A stretch of 64,000 bases of DNA from the NCBI RefSeq assembly GCF_020567375.1, contig NZ_JAJBZM010000003.1, positions 183,439-247,438 of the forward strand, given 5' to 3'. This DNA is from Janibacter melonis (GTDB taxonomy: Bacteria; Actinomycetota; Actinomycetes; Actinomycetales; Dermatophilaceae). Under the pieces are notes generated by a model, which saw nothing but the letters and a program-made list of their open reading frames with translations, was not told where the DNA came from and searched no databases. How positions within the stretch are numbered: position 1 is the stretch's first letter; each line of letters starts with the position of its first letter. The position numbers and the translations under genes are program-made. Below are positions 52,207 to 60,589 of the stretch, piece by piece.

Positions 52207-52545
52207 ATGGCTCAGCGAGTCCAAGTCATCCTCGAGGACGACATCGACGGCGGTCCCGCCGACGAGACCGTGACCTTCGGTCTCGACGGGGCGACCTACG
52301 AGATCGACCTCAACGAGCGCAACGCCGCCGCCCTGCGTGACGCGATGGCGGCCTACGTCGGCGCCGGTCGCCGCTCGGGCGGGCGTCGCAGCACCCGTCG
52401 CAAGAGCAGCGACAGCGGCTCGAGCAGCAGCAGCAGCGGCACCAGCGAGATCCGCGAGTGGGCCCGGGCCAACGGCTACGAGGTCAGCGAGCGCGGACGG
52501 ATCAGCGCGGAGGTCAAGGAGGCCTACGAGAAGGCCACCAGCTGA
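52207..52545 (+). CDS. lsr2: Nucleoid-associated protein Lsr2
   Basis: 112 residues. The N-terminal oligomerisation domain starts MAQRVQVILEDDIDGGPADE, a basic Ser-rich linker follows, and the C-terminal DNA-binding domain contains IREWARANGYEVSERGRIS with the RGR AT-hook-like motif at residues 96-98. Lsr2 coats AT-rich DNA and silences foreign genes in actinomycetes, the analogue of H-NS. The AT-rich leader upstream suggests it binds its own promoter. A hairpin terminator follows the stop. Confidence 0.96.
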   Translation: MAQRVQVILEDDIDGGPADETVTFGLDGATYEIDLNERNAAALRDAMAAYVGAGRRSGGRRSTRRKSSDSGSSSSSSGTSEIREWARANGYEVSERGRISAEVKEAYEKATS

Positions 52546-52556
52546 CCCATCAGCAG

Positions 52557-52598
52557 CAGCAGACCGGCGCGGAGCCTGACTTCGCCGCCGGTCTGCTG
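52557..52598 (+). terminator. Terminator of lsr2
   Basis: 13-bp perfect stem CAGCAGACCGGCG / CGCCGGTCTGCTG (52557-52569 with 52586-52598) and a 16-base loop, starting 11 bases after the lsr2 stop. Confidence 0.75.
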
Positions 52599-52601
52599 TC
52601 A

Positions 52602-53192
52602 TTGCGGGGGCACCTCGCCTATCTCGACGTCGTCCCCGACGGCCCGGCGGCCCGGGGGCCGGGCTGGTTGCCCCTCGACGCACCCCTGCACGACCCGGAC
52701 CTCACCCGACGATGGGTCGAGCGCTACGCCGAGATCACCCGGGCGCAGTCCGGTGTCGCCCCGCCCGGGATGCCGTCGGCCTTCGTCCTGCAGCACCACC
52801 TCGACCCCCTCGCGCAGGTCGTCGCCACGGCCGCCGTGCGCGGCACCTGGGTCCTCGACGCCGACCCCGCCCGCTGGGCCGTCCGTCTCGAGCCCACCTT
52901 CGGCTACCCCGTCGCGGTGCGGGTGGCGAAGGGGGAGTCCGCCGAGGTCGCGGACCTGGGGGAGCGGGTCCGCCGTGCGCAGGCCGGCTACCTCGTCGCC
53001 GCGGCCGAGATCGCGACGGCCTTCCCTGCGGCGCACCGCATGTCCTCTCGTCAGCGCCTCGGGATGGGTCGCGACATGTGGCGCGGAGCGCTGCACCGCC
53101 TGCTCGGCGGCCCGCTGCCCCGACGCGAGTCGTGCTGCCTGCTCTACGCCCTGCCCGCCATGCACCCCTGCGGCGGCTGCCCCCGCATCTGA
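52602..53192 (+). CDS. FhuF-like (2Fe-2S)-binding protein
   Basis: 196 residues from the TTG at 52602. The C-terminal motif CCLLYALPAMHPCGGCPRI matches the C-C-x10-C-x2-C cluster ligands of FhuF-type ferric-siderophore reductases. The rest has the usual WVERYAEITRAQ and EIATAFPAAHRMSSRQRLGMG blocks of that family. It may release iron from siderophores or act in another redox step. No ATG or GTG occurs in frame in the expected start region, so TTG at 52602, three bases after the lsr2 terminator, is a guess; the ORF stays open into lsr2. No siderophore gene is near. Confidence 0.75.
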   Translation: MRGHLAYLDVVPDGPAARGPGWLPLDAPLHDPDLTRRWVERYAEITRAQSGVAPPGMPSAFVLQHHLDPLAQVVATAAVRGTWVLDADPARWAVRLEPTFGYPVAVRVAKGESAEVADLGERVRRAQAGYLVAAAEIATAFPAAHRMSSRQRLGMGRDMWRGALHRLLGGPLPRRESCCLLYALPAMHPCGGCPRI

Positions 53193-53193
53193 G

Positions 53194-53390
53194 CGCCCTT
53201 GCTGGTCGAGGTGCGAAGGCCGCCGCGGCCCGAGCCCCTTGCTGGTCGAGGTGCGAAGGCCGCCGCGGCCCGAGCCTCTTGCTGGTCGAGGTGCGAAGGC
53301 CCCCAGGGCCTGAGCCTCGAGACCATCTGCCGACGTCGTGGTCTCGAGGCTCCTTCGTCGCACCTCGACCACCGAGCGGCTCAGCCCAGC
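53194..53390. repeat. Three 40-bp repeats plus a capped inverted copy
   Basis: A 40-base unit containing TTGCTGGTCGAGGTGCGAAGG starts at 53199, 53239 and 53279. It is followed by a 14-bp hairpin (GAGCCTCGAGACCA / TGGTCTCGAGGCTC, 53312-53352) and an inverted partial copy of the unit (CCTTCG...CACCTCGACCACC, to about 53373). Similar GGTCGAGGTGCGA palindromes are scattered in intergenic regions of Nocardioides-type and related genomes. It fills the gap between the FhuF-like and LigD genes. Confidence 0.88.
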
Positions 53391-54256
53391 AGGTCCTCGA
53401 GGAGGTCGCCGTCGCGGTCGAGGCGCTCGAGCACCTCGTGGGTCTCGAGCTGGCGCAGCGCCTCGGGGTCCTCGGCGCCCTCCTCGACCTCGTCCCACGT
53501 CCGGGGGGCGGCGACCCACGGGTCGTCGCGGCCACGCATCGAGTACGGGCTGATCGTCGTCTTCGCGGCGACGTTCTGGCTCCAGTCGAGGAAGACCTTG
53601 CCCGGGCGCAGCGTCTTCGTCATCCGCCACAGCAGCAGGTCCGGGTGCTCGCCGGTCAGCTCTTGCGCGAGCTGCTGGGCGAGGTCTCGCACCTGCGCCG
53701 AGCTGAGGTCGCCGCCGAGCCCGGCGTACAGCTGCATCCCCTTGCTCCCGGAGGTGACCGGGTAGAGCTCCATCCCCAGGCGCTCCAGCCGCTCCCGGAC
53801 GACGAGCGCCGCGCGCGCGCACTCGTGCAGCCCGGCGGGCGGGCCCGGGTCGAGGTCGATGACGAGCCTGTTCGGGTGCTGCGGCTCGCCGTCGACGACG
53901 GTCCACTGCGGCACGTGGAGCTCGAGCGCGTTGAGGTTGACGAGGTAGGTGAGGGTCGCCTGGTCGGGCACGAGGGGGTACGTGACGTCGTCGACCTGCA
54001 CCCGCGGCAGCCAGCTGGGCGCACCAGAGGGCACGTTCTTCTCGAAGAAGGACGCGTCTGCGGTGCCGTGCGGCCAGCGCACGCGCGTCACCGGCCGGTC
54101 GGCGAGGTGCGGCAGGAGGACCGGGGCGACCTGCGCGTAGTAGGCGAGGACCTCCCCCTTCGTCGTCTCGGTCGCCGGGTACATGACCTTGTCGAGCGAG
54201 GTGAGTCGCAGGGTGCGACCCTCGACCTCGACACGGGTCACCTGCGGGTCAGGCAT
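53381..54256 (-). CDS. ligD: LigD-type polymerase (PrimPol) for non-homologous end joining
   Basis: 291 residues. Only the LigD polymerase domain is present: SLDKVMYPATETTKGEVLAY at the start, the metal-binding pair in VIDLDPGPPAG (near residue 137), SGSKGMQLYAG (His/Ser/Lys nucleotide site, near 168) and TKTLRPGKVFLDWSQN near the end. It fills gaps at double-strand breaks, preferring ribonucleotides. The ligase lies upstream in its own gene with an eight-base overlap. No nuclease domain and no ku gene occur in the window. Confidence 0.93.
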   Translation of the reverse strand: MPDPQVTRVEVEGRTLRLTSLDKVMYPATETTKGEVLAYYAQVAPVLLPHLADRPVTRVRWPHGTADASFFEKNVPSGAPSWLPRVQVDDVTYPLVPDQATLTYLVNLNALELHVPQWTVVDGEPQHPNRLVIDLDPGPPAGLHECARAALVVRERLERLGMELYPVTSGSKGMQLYAGLGGDLSSAQVRDLAQQLAQELTGEHPDLLLWRMTKTLRPGKVFLDWSQNVAAKTTISPYSMRGRDDPWVAAPRTWDEVEEGAEDPEALRQLETHEVLERLDRDGDLLEDLLG

Positions 54257-55175
54257 CGAGATCCTCCGGGTCGAGGTCGGGTCGCACGCGCTGGAAGGCG
54301 GGCTGGCGCAGCCGGCCGCCGTCGGTGTGGCCGAGCGAGGCGACGTCGACGACGACCCGCGGGGTCACCCAGCGGGCCCCGCGGGCGTCGAGCCGGGGCA
54401 GCTCCTCGGCGAAGGGGGACCCGGCCGTGGCGAGCGGGTCGAGCAGCTCGCGCAGCCGGTCGCCCGCCCGTCCGCCGAGCCCGGACCCGACTCTCCCCGC
54501 GAAGTGGAGGCCCTCCGGCCCGGGCACGCCGACGAGGACCGCGCCGAGACGGTCGGCGCCCGACGTCTCCGGCCGCCACCCGCCGACGACGACCGAGGTC
54601 GTGCGCCGGTGCGGCATCTTCTGCCAGTCCGACGAGCGGCGGGCGGCGACGTACGGCGCGTCCCGTCGCTTGCTGACGATGCCCTCGAGCCCCTGCTCCG
54701 CGGTCGCGGCGAGCAGCTGCTCACCGTCGTCGAAGACCGGGGGGACCTGCCACCGGGCGGTGTCGATGTCGAGCTGCTCGAGCAGTGCGCGGCGCGCGCT
54801 CCAGGGCTGGGCGGTGATGTCCTGACCGAGCACGCGCAGCAGGTCGAAGGCCATGAAGGTCACGGGTGCGGCGGCGGCGAGCTGCTCGGCCCGGCGGGCG
54901 GAGCTCACGTGCATCCGGTCGGCGAGCGCGGCGAAGGAGGGGACGCCGTCACGCAGCGCGACGACCTCGCCGTCGAGGAGCAGGTCGTCGTAGAGGTCGG
55001 CGAGCCCGGCGAGCTCGGGGTAGGCGGTCGTCACGTCGCGCTCGGTCCGCGAGCGCAGGGTGAGGTGCCCGTCGTGGACGTCGGCGAGCACCCGCATGCC
55101 GTCCCACTTCACCTCGTGCACCCACGCCTCACCCCGGGGCACGTGGTCGGCGGTGACGGCGAGCATCGGACGCAT
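54249..55175 (-). CDS. ATP-dependent DNA ligase (LigD-ligase type)
   Basis: 308 residues. Motif I is EVKWDGMR (catalytic Lys23), LLLDGEVVAL is motif III, GLEGIVSKRRDAPYV is motif IV, and SDWQKMPHRRTTSVVVGG is motif V; an OB domain with VLVGVPGPEGLHFAGRVGSG follows. It is the ligase half of a split LigD. ATG at 55175 gives the family start MRPMLA. Gene order on this strand is ligase then polymerase, overlapping by eight bases, so they are co-expressed. Confidence 0.93.
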   Translation of the reverse strand: MRPMLAVTADHVPRGEAWVHEVKWDGMRVLADVHDGHLTLRSRTERDVTTAYPELAGLADLYDDLLLDGEVVALRDGVPSFAALADRMHVSSARRAEQLAAAAPVTFMAFDLLRVLGQDITAQPWSARRALLEQLDIDTARWQVPPVFDDGEQLLAATAEQGLEGIVSKRRDAPYVAARRSSDWQKMPHRRTTSVVVGGWRPETSGADRLGAVLVGVPGPEGLHFAGRVGSGLGGRAGDRLRELLDPLATAGSPFAEELPRLDARGARWVTPRVVVDVASLGHTDGGRLRQPAFQRVRPDLDPEDLDA

Positions 55176-55214
55176 GTCGTCATCGTGCCGCACGGCCGGT
55201 GAGATGCTGGCGCC

Positions 55215-56207
55215 ATGGTGCGTGCGGGTGCGGGCGAGACGTCGGGGCTCCCGGCTCGTCGCGCGGTGCTCGCCGGACTCGGGGGGGTGCTCCTGCCCGG
55301 GACGACCGCCGGGTGCCTCGGGCCCTCGTGGCAGGAGGTCGCGGCGACGAGCGTCACCATCGCGACCGGCAACCGCCGTGGGGTCTTCGACCTGTACGGC
55401 GAGGCCCTCGCCGAGGTGCTCCACCGCCGCCTGCCCAGCGTGTCGGTGCGCACCCTGCGCACGGACGCCTCGGTGACCAACCTGCGCGAGGTGCACCGCG
55501 GACGGGCCGACCTCGGCTTCTCGCTCGGCGACGTCGCGGCCGACGCGCTCGCCGGACGCGGCAGCACCGACGAGCCGCTCGACCTCGCCGCCCTCGCCCG
55601 GACCTACGACAGCTTCGTGCACCTCGTCGTGCGCGCGGGCTCCTCGATCAGCGAGCTGCGCGACCTGCGCGGCCGCCGGGTGAGCATCGGGGCACCGGGG
55701 TCGGGCACCCGCGTCGTCGCGTGGCGGCTCATGTCGTCGGTCGGGCTGCGCGAGGACGACCTCGACCCCGTCGAGGAGAGCCTGCAGCCCTCGGCCGACG
55801 CGCTTGCCCAGGGCGAGCTCGACGCCTTCTTCTTCGTCAGCGGCCTGCCGAACACCGCGGTCGTCGAGCTCGCCGAGCGCCGCGACATCCGCCTCGTCGA
55901 CCTCGGGGACCTCGTCCGCCCGCTGTCGCGGCGCTACGGCGCGGAGTTCACCCCGGGCGGGGTGCCCGCCTCCACGTACGACGTGCCCGCCGTCGAGACG
56001 GTGAGCGTCAAGAACTACCTCGTCGTGCGGCCCGGTCTCGACGAGGCGCTCGCCTACGCCATCACCCGCGTCGTCTTCGAGGACCAGGCCGCGATCGACC
56101 ACATCGCACCGGGGGTCCCCCAGCCGAACGTCGGCGCCGCGATCTTCACCTCGCCCCTGCCCCTGCACCCCGGTGCGGCCCGATACTTCCGCGAGCAGCG
56201 CACCTAG
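55215..56207 (+). CDS. TAXI-family TRAP solute-binding lipoprotein 1
   Basis: 330 residues. N-terminus ARRAVLAGLGGVLLPGTTAGC gives a lipoprotein with Cys34; the RR may also mean Tat export. The mature part is a TAXI binding protein: SVTIATGNRRGVFDLYGEALA near residue 50, ADLGFSLGDVAADAL, RGRRVSIGAPGSGTRVVA and DAFFFVSGLPNTAVVEL. It is convergent with a histidine kinase gene; the two share a CTAG at their stops (56204-56207). It has no permease beside it on its own strand, so it may either feed the TRAP permease at 58351 or serve as the ligand sensor for the kinase. Confidence 0.85.
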   Translation: MVRAGAGETSGLPARRAVLAGLGGVLLPGTTAGCLGPSWQEVAATSVTIATGNRRGVFDLYGEALAEVLHRRLPSVSVRTLRTDASVTNLREVHRGRADLGFSLGDVAADALAGRGSTDEPLDLAALARTYDSFVHLVVRAGSSISELRDLRGRRVSIGAPGSGTRVVAWRLMSSVGLREDDLDPVEESLQPSADALAQGELDAFFFVSGLPNTAVVELAERRDIRLVDLGDLVRPLSRRYGAEFTPGGVPASTYDVPAVETVSVKNYLVVRPGLDEALAYAITRVVFEDQAAIDHIAPGVPQPNVGAAIFTSPLPLHPGAARYFREQRT

Positions 56208-57559
56208 GGCGCAGCCCGCAGGAGCAGCACGACCGAAAGGCCTCCGCTCTCGGGCGCGGTGACGTGCATCCGGCCGCCGACGTCGGCCAGCCGCGCCTGG
56301 ACGATCGCCAGACCCAGACCGGTGCCCGCGACGTTCTGGTGGGTGCGCCCGCGGAAGAAGCGGGCCCCCACCTTCGGCACGTCCTCCGGGTGCAGCCCGG
56401 CGCCGTGGTCGCGCACGCTGACGCGCACCCACCGGCCCTCCGGGTCGTTCACCTCGTCGACGGCGACGCGCACGAGCGAGCCGGGGGCGAACTTGGCCGC
56501 GTTGTCCAGGAGCGCGTCGAGAGCCACGTCGAGGACCTCGGGCGTCGCGAGCGCGAGGGCCTGCGCGGGCACGTCGACGTCGAAGGGGTCGAAGACCGGC
56601 GCCCACATCTCGCACCGCCCGCGCACGACCTGGGCCACGTCGAGGGGCGCCGGGGTGACGGGGACGGCGCCGACCTGGCTGAGGTGCAGCAATGACTCGA
56701 CCGTGGCGCTCAGCCGGTCGGCCTCCTCGAGGACGAGCCCGACGGAGCCCGGCTCGGCGCCCTCGTCGGCCAGACCCTCCGCGCGCAGCCGCAGCGCGGT
56801 GAGCGGGTTGCCGAGCTGGTGGGCGGCGTCGGCGACGAGCTCTCGCTGCTGGCGCTGCGAGGCCTCGACGCTGTCGACCATGACGTTGAAGGACCGCGCG
56901 AGATGGCGCAGCTCGGGCGGACCGTCCTCGGTGGCCCGCGAGGTGAGGTCTCCGTCGGAGAGGCGCACGGCGGCCTCGTCGAGCCGCCGCACCGGCCGCA
57001 GGACCCAGCCGACGAAGGGGATGACGACCCCGTAGCTCGTGAGGAGCAGGGTGACCAGGCCGAGGACGGCCAGCCACGTCATGCCGCGCGAGAGGTCCTC
57101 GTGCACGCCCTGCGTCGGGGCCGACAGGACGACCGCGCCGAGGACCTGCGAGTCGCGGCCGACGGGCGAGCCGATGACGATGGAGTCCTCCCGCCACGGC
57201 CAGGCGGTCGGCGGGGGCTGGGCTCCGGCGCCGTCGAGCGCCTCGGCGGTCGCGGCCCGCACCCGGGGGTCGTCGCCACCCGGCCCGGCCCGCGCGACGA
57301 CCTCGCGGTTGGCGTTGACGACGACGACCGAGCCGCCGTAGACCTCGGTGTAGCGCTGCAGGTCGGCCGACAGCCCGGTGAAGGTGTCCTCCTCGAGCGC
57401 GTCCTCGGCGACGACGGCGAAACGTGTCGTGTCACCCAGCCGCTCGGCGAAGAGGTCCTGGGTGCGCTCGGCGGCATGGGTGACGACGAGCGGGGTCATG
57501 AGCGCCACGAGCATCGCGCCGACGAGCACGAGCGAGACGATGAGCATGCGTCGCCGCAC
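56204..57559 (-). CDS. Sensor histidine kinase (TctE-like)
   Basis: 451 residues. Two membrane helices (about residues 7-26 and 160-182) enclose a ~135-residue extracellular sensor domain. A HAMP linker (FVGWVLRPVRRLDEAAVRLS) is followed by the H-box VADAAHQLGNPLTALR (His247), N-box LDNAAKFAP, and GTGLGL G-box. It autophosphorylates and passes phosphate to the adjacent response regulator (57563). The start GTG at 57559 has AAGGGG in front; it follows the regulator gene with three bases between, so the two are one operon. The location beside a TAXI binding protein and the TRAP operon suggests it senses the transported acid. Confidence 0.92.
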   Translation of the reverse strand: MRRRMLIVSLVLVGAMLVALMTPLVVTHAAERTQDLFAERLGDTTRFAVVAEDALEEDTFTGLSADLQRYTEVYGGSVVVVNANREVVARAGPGGDDPRVRAATAEALDGAGAQPPPTAWPWREDSIVIGSPVGRDSQVLGAVVLSAPTQGVHEDLSRGMTWLAVLGLVTLLLTSYGVVIPFVGWVLRPVRRLDEAAVRLSDGDLTSRATEDGPPELRHLARSFNVMVDSVEASQRQQRELVADAAHQLGNPLTALRLRAEGLADEGAEPGSVGLVLEEADRLSATVESLLHLSQVGAVPVTPAPLDVAQVVRGRCEMWAPVFDPFDVDVPAQALALATPEVLDVALDALLDNAAKFAPGSLVRVAVDEVNDPEGRWVRVSVRDHGAGLHPEDVPKVGARFFRGRTHQNVAGTGLGLAIVQARLADVGGRMHVTAPESGGLSVVLLLRAAP

Positions 57560-57562
57560 GGC

Positions 57563-58222
57563 TCACCCCTTCGCCGCGATGCGGTACCCGACGCCGCGGA
57601 CCGTCTCGATCATCGCCGGGCAGCCCAGCTTGGCGCGAAGGGCGGAGACGTGGACGTCGAGGGTGCGGGACGCACCCACCCACGCGGTCTCCCAGATCGA
57701 GGACATGAGGGCCTCGCGGGTGACCGCCGCGCCCTCGGCCTGGACGAGCATCCGCAGCAGGTCGAACTCCTTGCGGGTGAGGCGGATCTCCTCCTCGCCG
57801 ACCCACACCTGCCGCGAGCCGTGGTCGAGGCGGATCTCGCCGACCTGCTCGACGGGGTCGGGGAGGTGGACGAGCGAGCGCCGCATGACGGCGTCGATGC
57901 GAGCCATGAGCTCGGCGAGGCGGTAGGGCTTGGTGACGTAGTCGTCGACCCCGGCGCGCAGCGCGTTGACCACCGTGGCCTCGTCGCGTCGGGCCGTCAC
58001 CGCGATGATCGGGATGTCGGTGGTCTCGCGCAGGTGACGGCACAGGACGAGCCCGTCCTGGTCGGGCAGGCCCATGTCGAGCAGGACGAGGTCCGCCTCG
58101 CCCACGGCCTCGAGGGCTCGAGCGGCGGTGGGCGCGCGACGCACGTCGAGGTTGGCCCGGCGCAGGGCGGGGGTGAGGGCCGCGACCACCCGGTCGTCGT
58201 CCTCGACGAGCAGGACCCTCAT
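57563..58222 (-). CDS. OmpR-family response regulator
   Basis: 219 residues. Receiver domain with phosphoacceptor Asp49 (VLLLDMGLPDQDG), acidic pair EDDD at residues 7-10 and Lys in VTKPYRLAELM. Winged-helix output domain with LTRKEFDLLRMLVQAEG and GASRTLDVHVSALRAKLG, ending VRGVGYRI. ATG at 58222 has GAGGAGG six bases up. It is divergent from the TRAP permease with a 128-base gap that holds an inverted repeat, so the TRAP-gcdH operon is the likely target, in the manner of TctD/TctE control of tricarboxylate uptake. Confidence 0.93.
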   Translation of the reverse strand: MRVLLVEDDDRVVAALTPALRRANLDVRRAPTAARALEAVGEADLVLLDMGLPDQDGLVLCRHLRETTDIPIIAVTARRDEATVVNALRAGVDDYVTKPYRLAELMARIDAVMRRSLVHLPDPVEQVGEIRLDHGSRQVWVGEEEIRLTRKEFDLLRMLVQAEGAAVTREALMSSIWETAWVGASRTLDVHVSALRAKLGCPAMIETVRGVGYRIAAKG

Positions 58223-58299
58223 GGCGCCTCCTCGCGCTCCCCGCACCCCCCGGTCGGGCGTGCCCAGCCCCGGGTGACGAAGGTCAGATCTGTGTAAAG

Positions 58300-58343
58300 T
58301 CTCGCGGCCGGCGAGATGACCCGACCTGGCTCGCTCCTACGGT
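58300..58343 (+). promoter_or_regulatory. TRAP operon promoter with inverted-repeat site
   Basis: TACGGT (58338-58343) lies seven bases before the ATG at 58351, the leaderless pattern. TCTCGC-N5-GCGAGA (58300-58316) is a perfect inverted repeat at about -35 to -50 from that start, the place for an activator. A second -10-like TAAAGT at 58295-58300 may serve as an alternative start. Confidence 0.6.
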
Positions 58344-58350
58344 ACCGGGC

Positions 58351-60537
58351 ATGACAACGTCGTCTACCACGAGTCGGGATCCCGAGCCGGGCACCCCCGA
58401 CGTCGATGCACTCACCGCCGAGTACGACGAGGAGAAGCCCTCCCGGACCCTGTCCCGGGGGCTCGAGCGCCTCGTCGTCCTGTGGTGCTTCGGCGTCGCG
58501 ATCTTCGTCATCCGTCAGGTCTTCGCACCGCTCGAGCTGGGCAGCCAGTACTACCTCGTGTGGTTCCTCGGGCTGACCCTGCCGCTGGTCTTCCTCACCT
58601 ACCGCATGCGCGGACGGGCCGAGGGCAGCGATGTCGACCCCGGGGCGGCACGCACGTCAGGGGCCACAGACCGCTCCGACAACCCGGGCGTCGTCGACTG
58701 GGTCCTCGCCGCGGTCGCGCTCCTCGTCGCCCTCTACCCGGTCCTGCCCATCCCGCTGTCGGAGATCGGCTTCGGCGGGTACAAGGGCTTCCTCGACCGC
58801 CAGGGCTCGCTCGTCACGCTCGACGTGGTCGCCGGCGCCCTGCTGATGCTCCTCGTGCTCGAGGCCACCCGCCGCACGACCGGCCTCGTCCTGCCCGCGG
58901 TCTGCGTCGCCTTCTTCGCCTACGCGTACTACGGCGGCTTCCTGCCCGTCGACTGGCGGATCAGCCACCTCGGCCTCGACCTCTCCCAGATCGTCAACGC
59001 GCTCTACAACGAGGCGTCAGGCTTCTTCGGGGTGCCGCTCGACGTTGCCGCCACCTACATCGTGCTCTTCACGATCTACGGCGCGGTCATCGACAAGATG
59101 GGCGCCGGACGCTTCTTCGTCGAGTTCAGCTTCTCGCTCTTCCGCCGCTCCGGCTCGGCCCCCGGCCGCACCGTCGCGACCTCCGGCTTCCTGCTCGGCA
59201 CGGTCTCCGGGTCGGGCACGGCGACCGCCGTGACTCTGGGCTCCTTCGCCTGGCCGATCCTCAAGCGGGCGGGCTACCCCCGTGAGGCCGCCGGTGGCAT
59301 GCTCGCCGCCTCCGGCATCGGCGCGATCCTCTCGCCGCCGACGATGGGCGCCGCGGCCTTCATCATCGCCGAGTACCTCAGCGTCCCCTACGTCGAGGTC
59401 CTCATCTGGGCGATCGTCCCGACCCTGCTGTACTACCTCGGCATCTTCCTCGCCGTCGAGATCGACGCCCGACGCTTCGGCGCCCGGCGGGTCGAGCTGG
59501 CCATCGGCAACCCCCTTCGCCTCCTCGCCCGCTCCGGCTACCACTTCATCAGCCTCGGCGTCATCGTCTTCTTCCTCGCCATCGACGTCCCGCCCTTCAA
59601 GGCGGTCGTCTACGCGACCGGCGTCGCCGCCCTCTTCGGGCTCGCCGAGGCCGTCCTGTCCCGTCGTCGCGTCGTCACCGGCTTCGACGACTACGACGCG
59701 GAGCTCGAGCGCATGCCGCTCGGCGTCTCGCTGCGCGACTACGCCACCCGCCTCTTCATGGCCCTCAGCTCGGGCATCCGCTCGGCGCTGCCGGTCATCG
59801 CGGTCTGCGCCGCGGCGGGCGTCATCACCTCGGTCATCGCCAAGACGGGTCTCGGCCAGATCCTCTCGGAGCTGCTCGTCGCGGCTGCGGACGCGCTGTC
59901 CTTCAACCAGGCCTCGCTCATCGTCCTGTCGGCGCTCTTCTCGGCCGTCGCGATCCTCGTGCTGGGTCTCGCGGTGCCGGTCACCGCGTCCTTCATCCTC
60001 AGCTGGGTGATCATCGGGCCGGCGCTCATCACGCTCGGCGTGGAGGCCCCCCAGGTCGCGATGTTCATCTTCTACTACGCGGTCCTGTCGGAGGTGTCGC
60101 CGCCGACAGCCCTGGCGGCCGTCGCGTCGGCGGCCATCACCGGAGGACGGGTCATCCCCACGATGATGCAGGCCTGCAAGTACACGCTGCCGGCCTTCCT
60201 CGCCCCGATGGCCTTCGTCGTCACCGACAACGGCGCGCTGCTCATCGCCGAGGGAGACCTCCTCGACATCGCCTGGGCCTTCGTCGTCGCCGGGTGCGCG
60301 GTCGCGGCACTCGCGATCGCCACGACGGGCTGGGTGCTCGGGCCGACGACGAAGCTCGAGCGGGCACTGTGCGTGCCGGCGGCCCTGCTGCTGCTCTACC
60401 TCGTGCCGCTCTCCATCGCCATCGGCTTCGCGCTGCTCGCCCTGGCCCTCGTCATCCACGTCGTGCGGATCCGCTCCGGCAGGGGCCGACCGGCCGCGAC
60501 CGGCGACCGCGCCGCCGAGCCGGCACCGGCCACCTGA
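58351..60537 (+). CDS. TRAP transporter fused permease (TAXI type, DctQ-DctM fusion)
   Basis: 728 residues. The N-terminal ~45 residues are charged and cytoplasmic. Then come four helices of DctQ character (about residues 45-190) and 12-14 helices of DctM character, including GTVSGSGTATAVTLGSFAWPIL, GGMLAASGIGAILSPPTMGAAAF and SEVSPPTALAAVASAAITGG. TRAP systems use a binding protein and a Na+ or H+ gradient to import organic acids. In the TAXI family the two membrane subunits are usually fused, as here. A TAXI binding protein and two glutaryl-CoA genes follow on the same strand. Confidence 0.94.
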   Translation: MTTSSTTSRDPEPGTPDVDALTAEYDEEKPSRTLSRGLERLVVLWCFGVAIFVIRQVFAPLELGSQYYLVWFLGLTLPLVFLTYRMRGRAEGSDVDPGAARTSGATDRSDNPGVVDWVLAAVALLVALYPVLPIPLSEIGFGGYKGFLDRQGSLVTLDVVAGALLMLLVLEATRRTTGLVLPAVCVAFFAYAYYGGFLPVDWRISHLGLDLSQIVNALYNEASGFFGVPLDVAATYIVLFTIYGAVIDKMGAGRFFVEFSFSLFRRSGSAPGRTVATSGFLLGTVSGSGTATAVTLGSFAWPILKRAGYPREAAGGMLAASGIGAILSPPTMGAAAFIIAEYLSVPYVEVLIWAIVPTLLYYLGIFLAVEIDARRFGARRVELAIGNPLRLLARSGYHFISLGVIVFFLAIDVPPFKAVVYATGVAALFGLAEAVLSRRRVVTGFDDYDAELERMPLGVSLRDYATRLFMALSSGIRSALPVIAVCAAAGVITSVIAKTGLGQILSELLVAAADALSFNQASLIVLSALFSAVAILVLGLAVPVTASFILSWVIIGPALITLGVEAPQVAMFIFYYAVLSEVSPPTALAAVASAAITGGRVIPTMMQACKYTLPAFLAPMAFVVTDNGALLIAEGDLLDIAWAFVVAGCAVAALAIATTGWVLGPTTKLERALCVPAALLLLYLVPLSIAIGFALLALALVIHVVRIRSGRGRPAATGDRAAEPAPAT

Positions 60538-60589
60538 GACCTCCCGACACCCGATCACCGTCGATCACCCAACAGAGAGAAGTCCTGAC

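Noticed and set aside
52458..52601. Upstream extension of the FhuF-like protein into lsr2.
   Set aside because: The extra residues are a shifted frame of lsr2 with no family similarity, and the lsr2 terminator lies within it.
53194..53320. Three evenly spaced 40-base repeats, CRISPR-like at first sight.
   Set aside because: No unique spacers; units are contiguous and end in a palindrome and inverted copy, and no cas gene is nearby.
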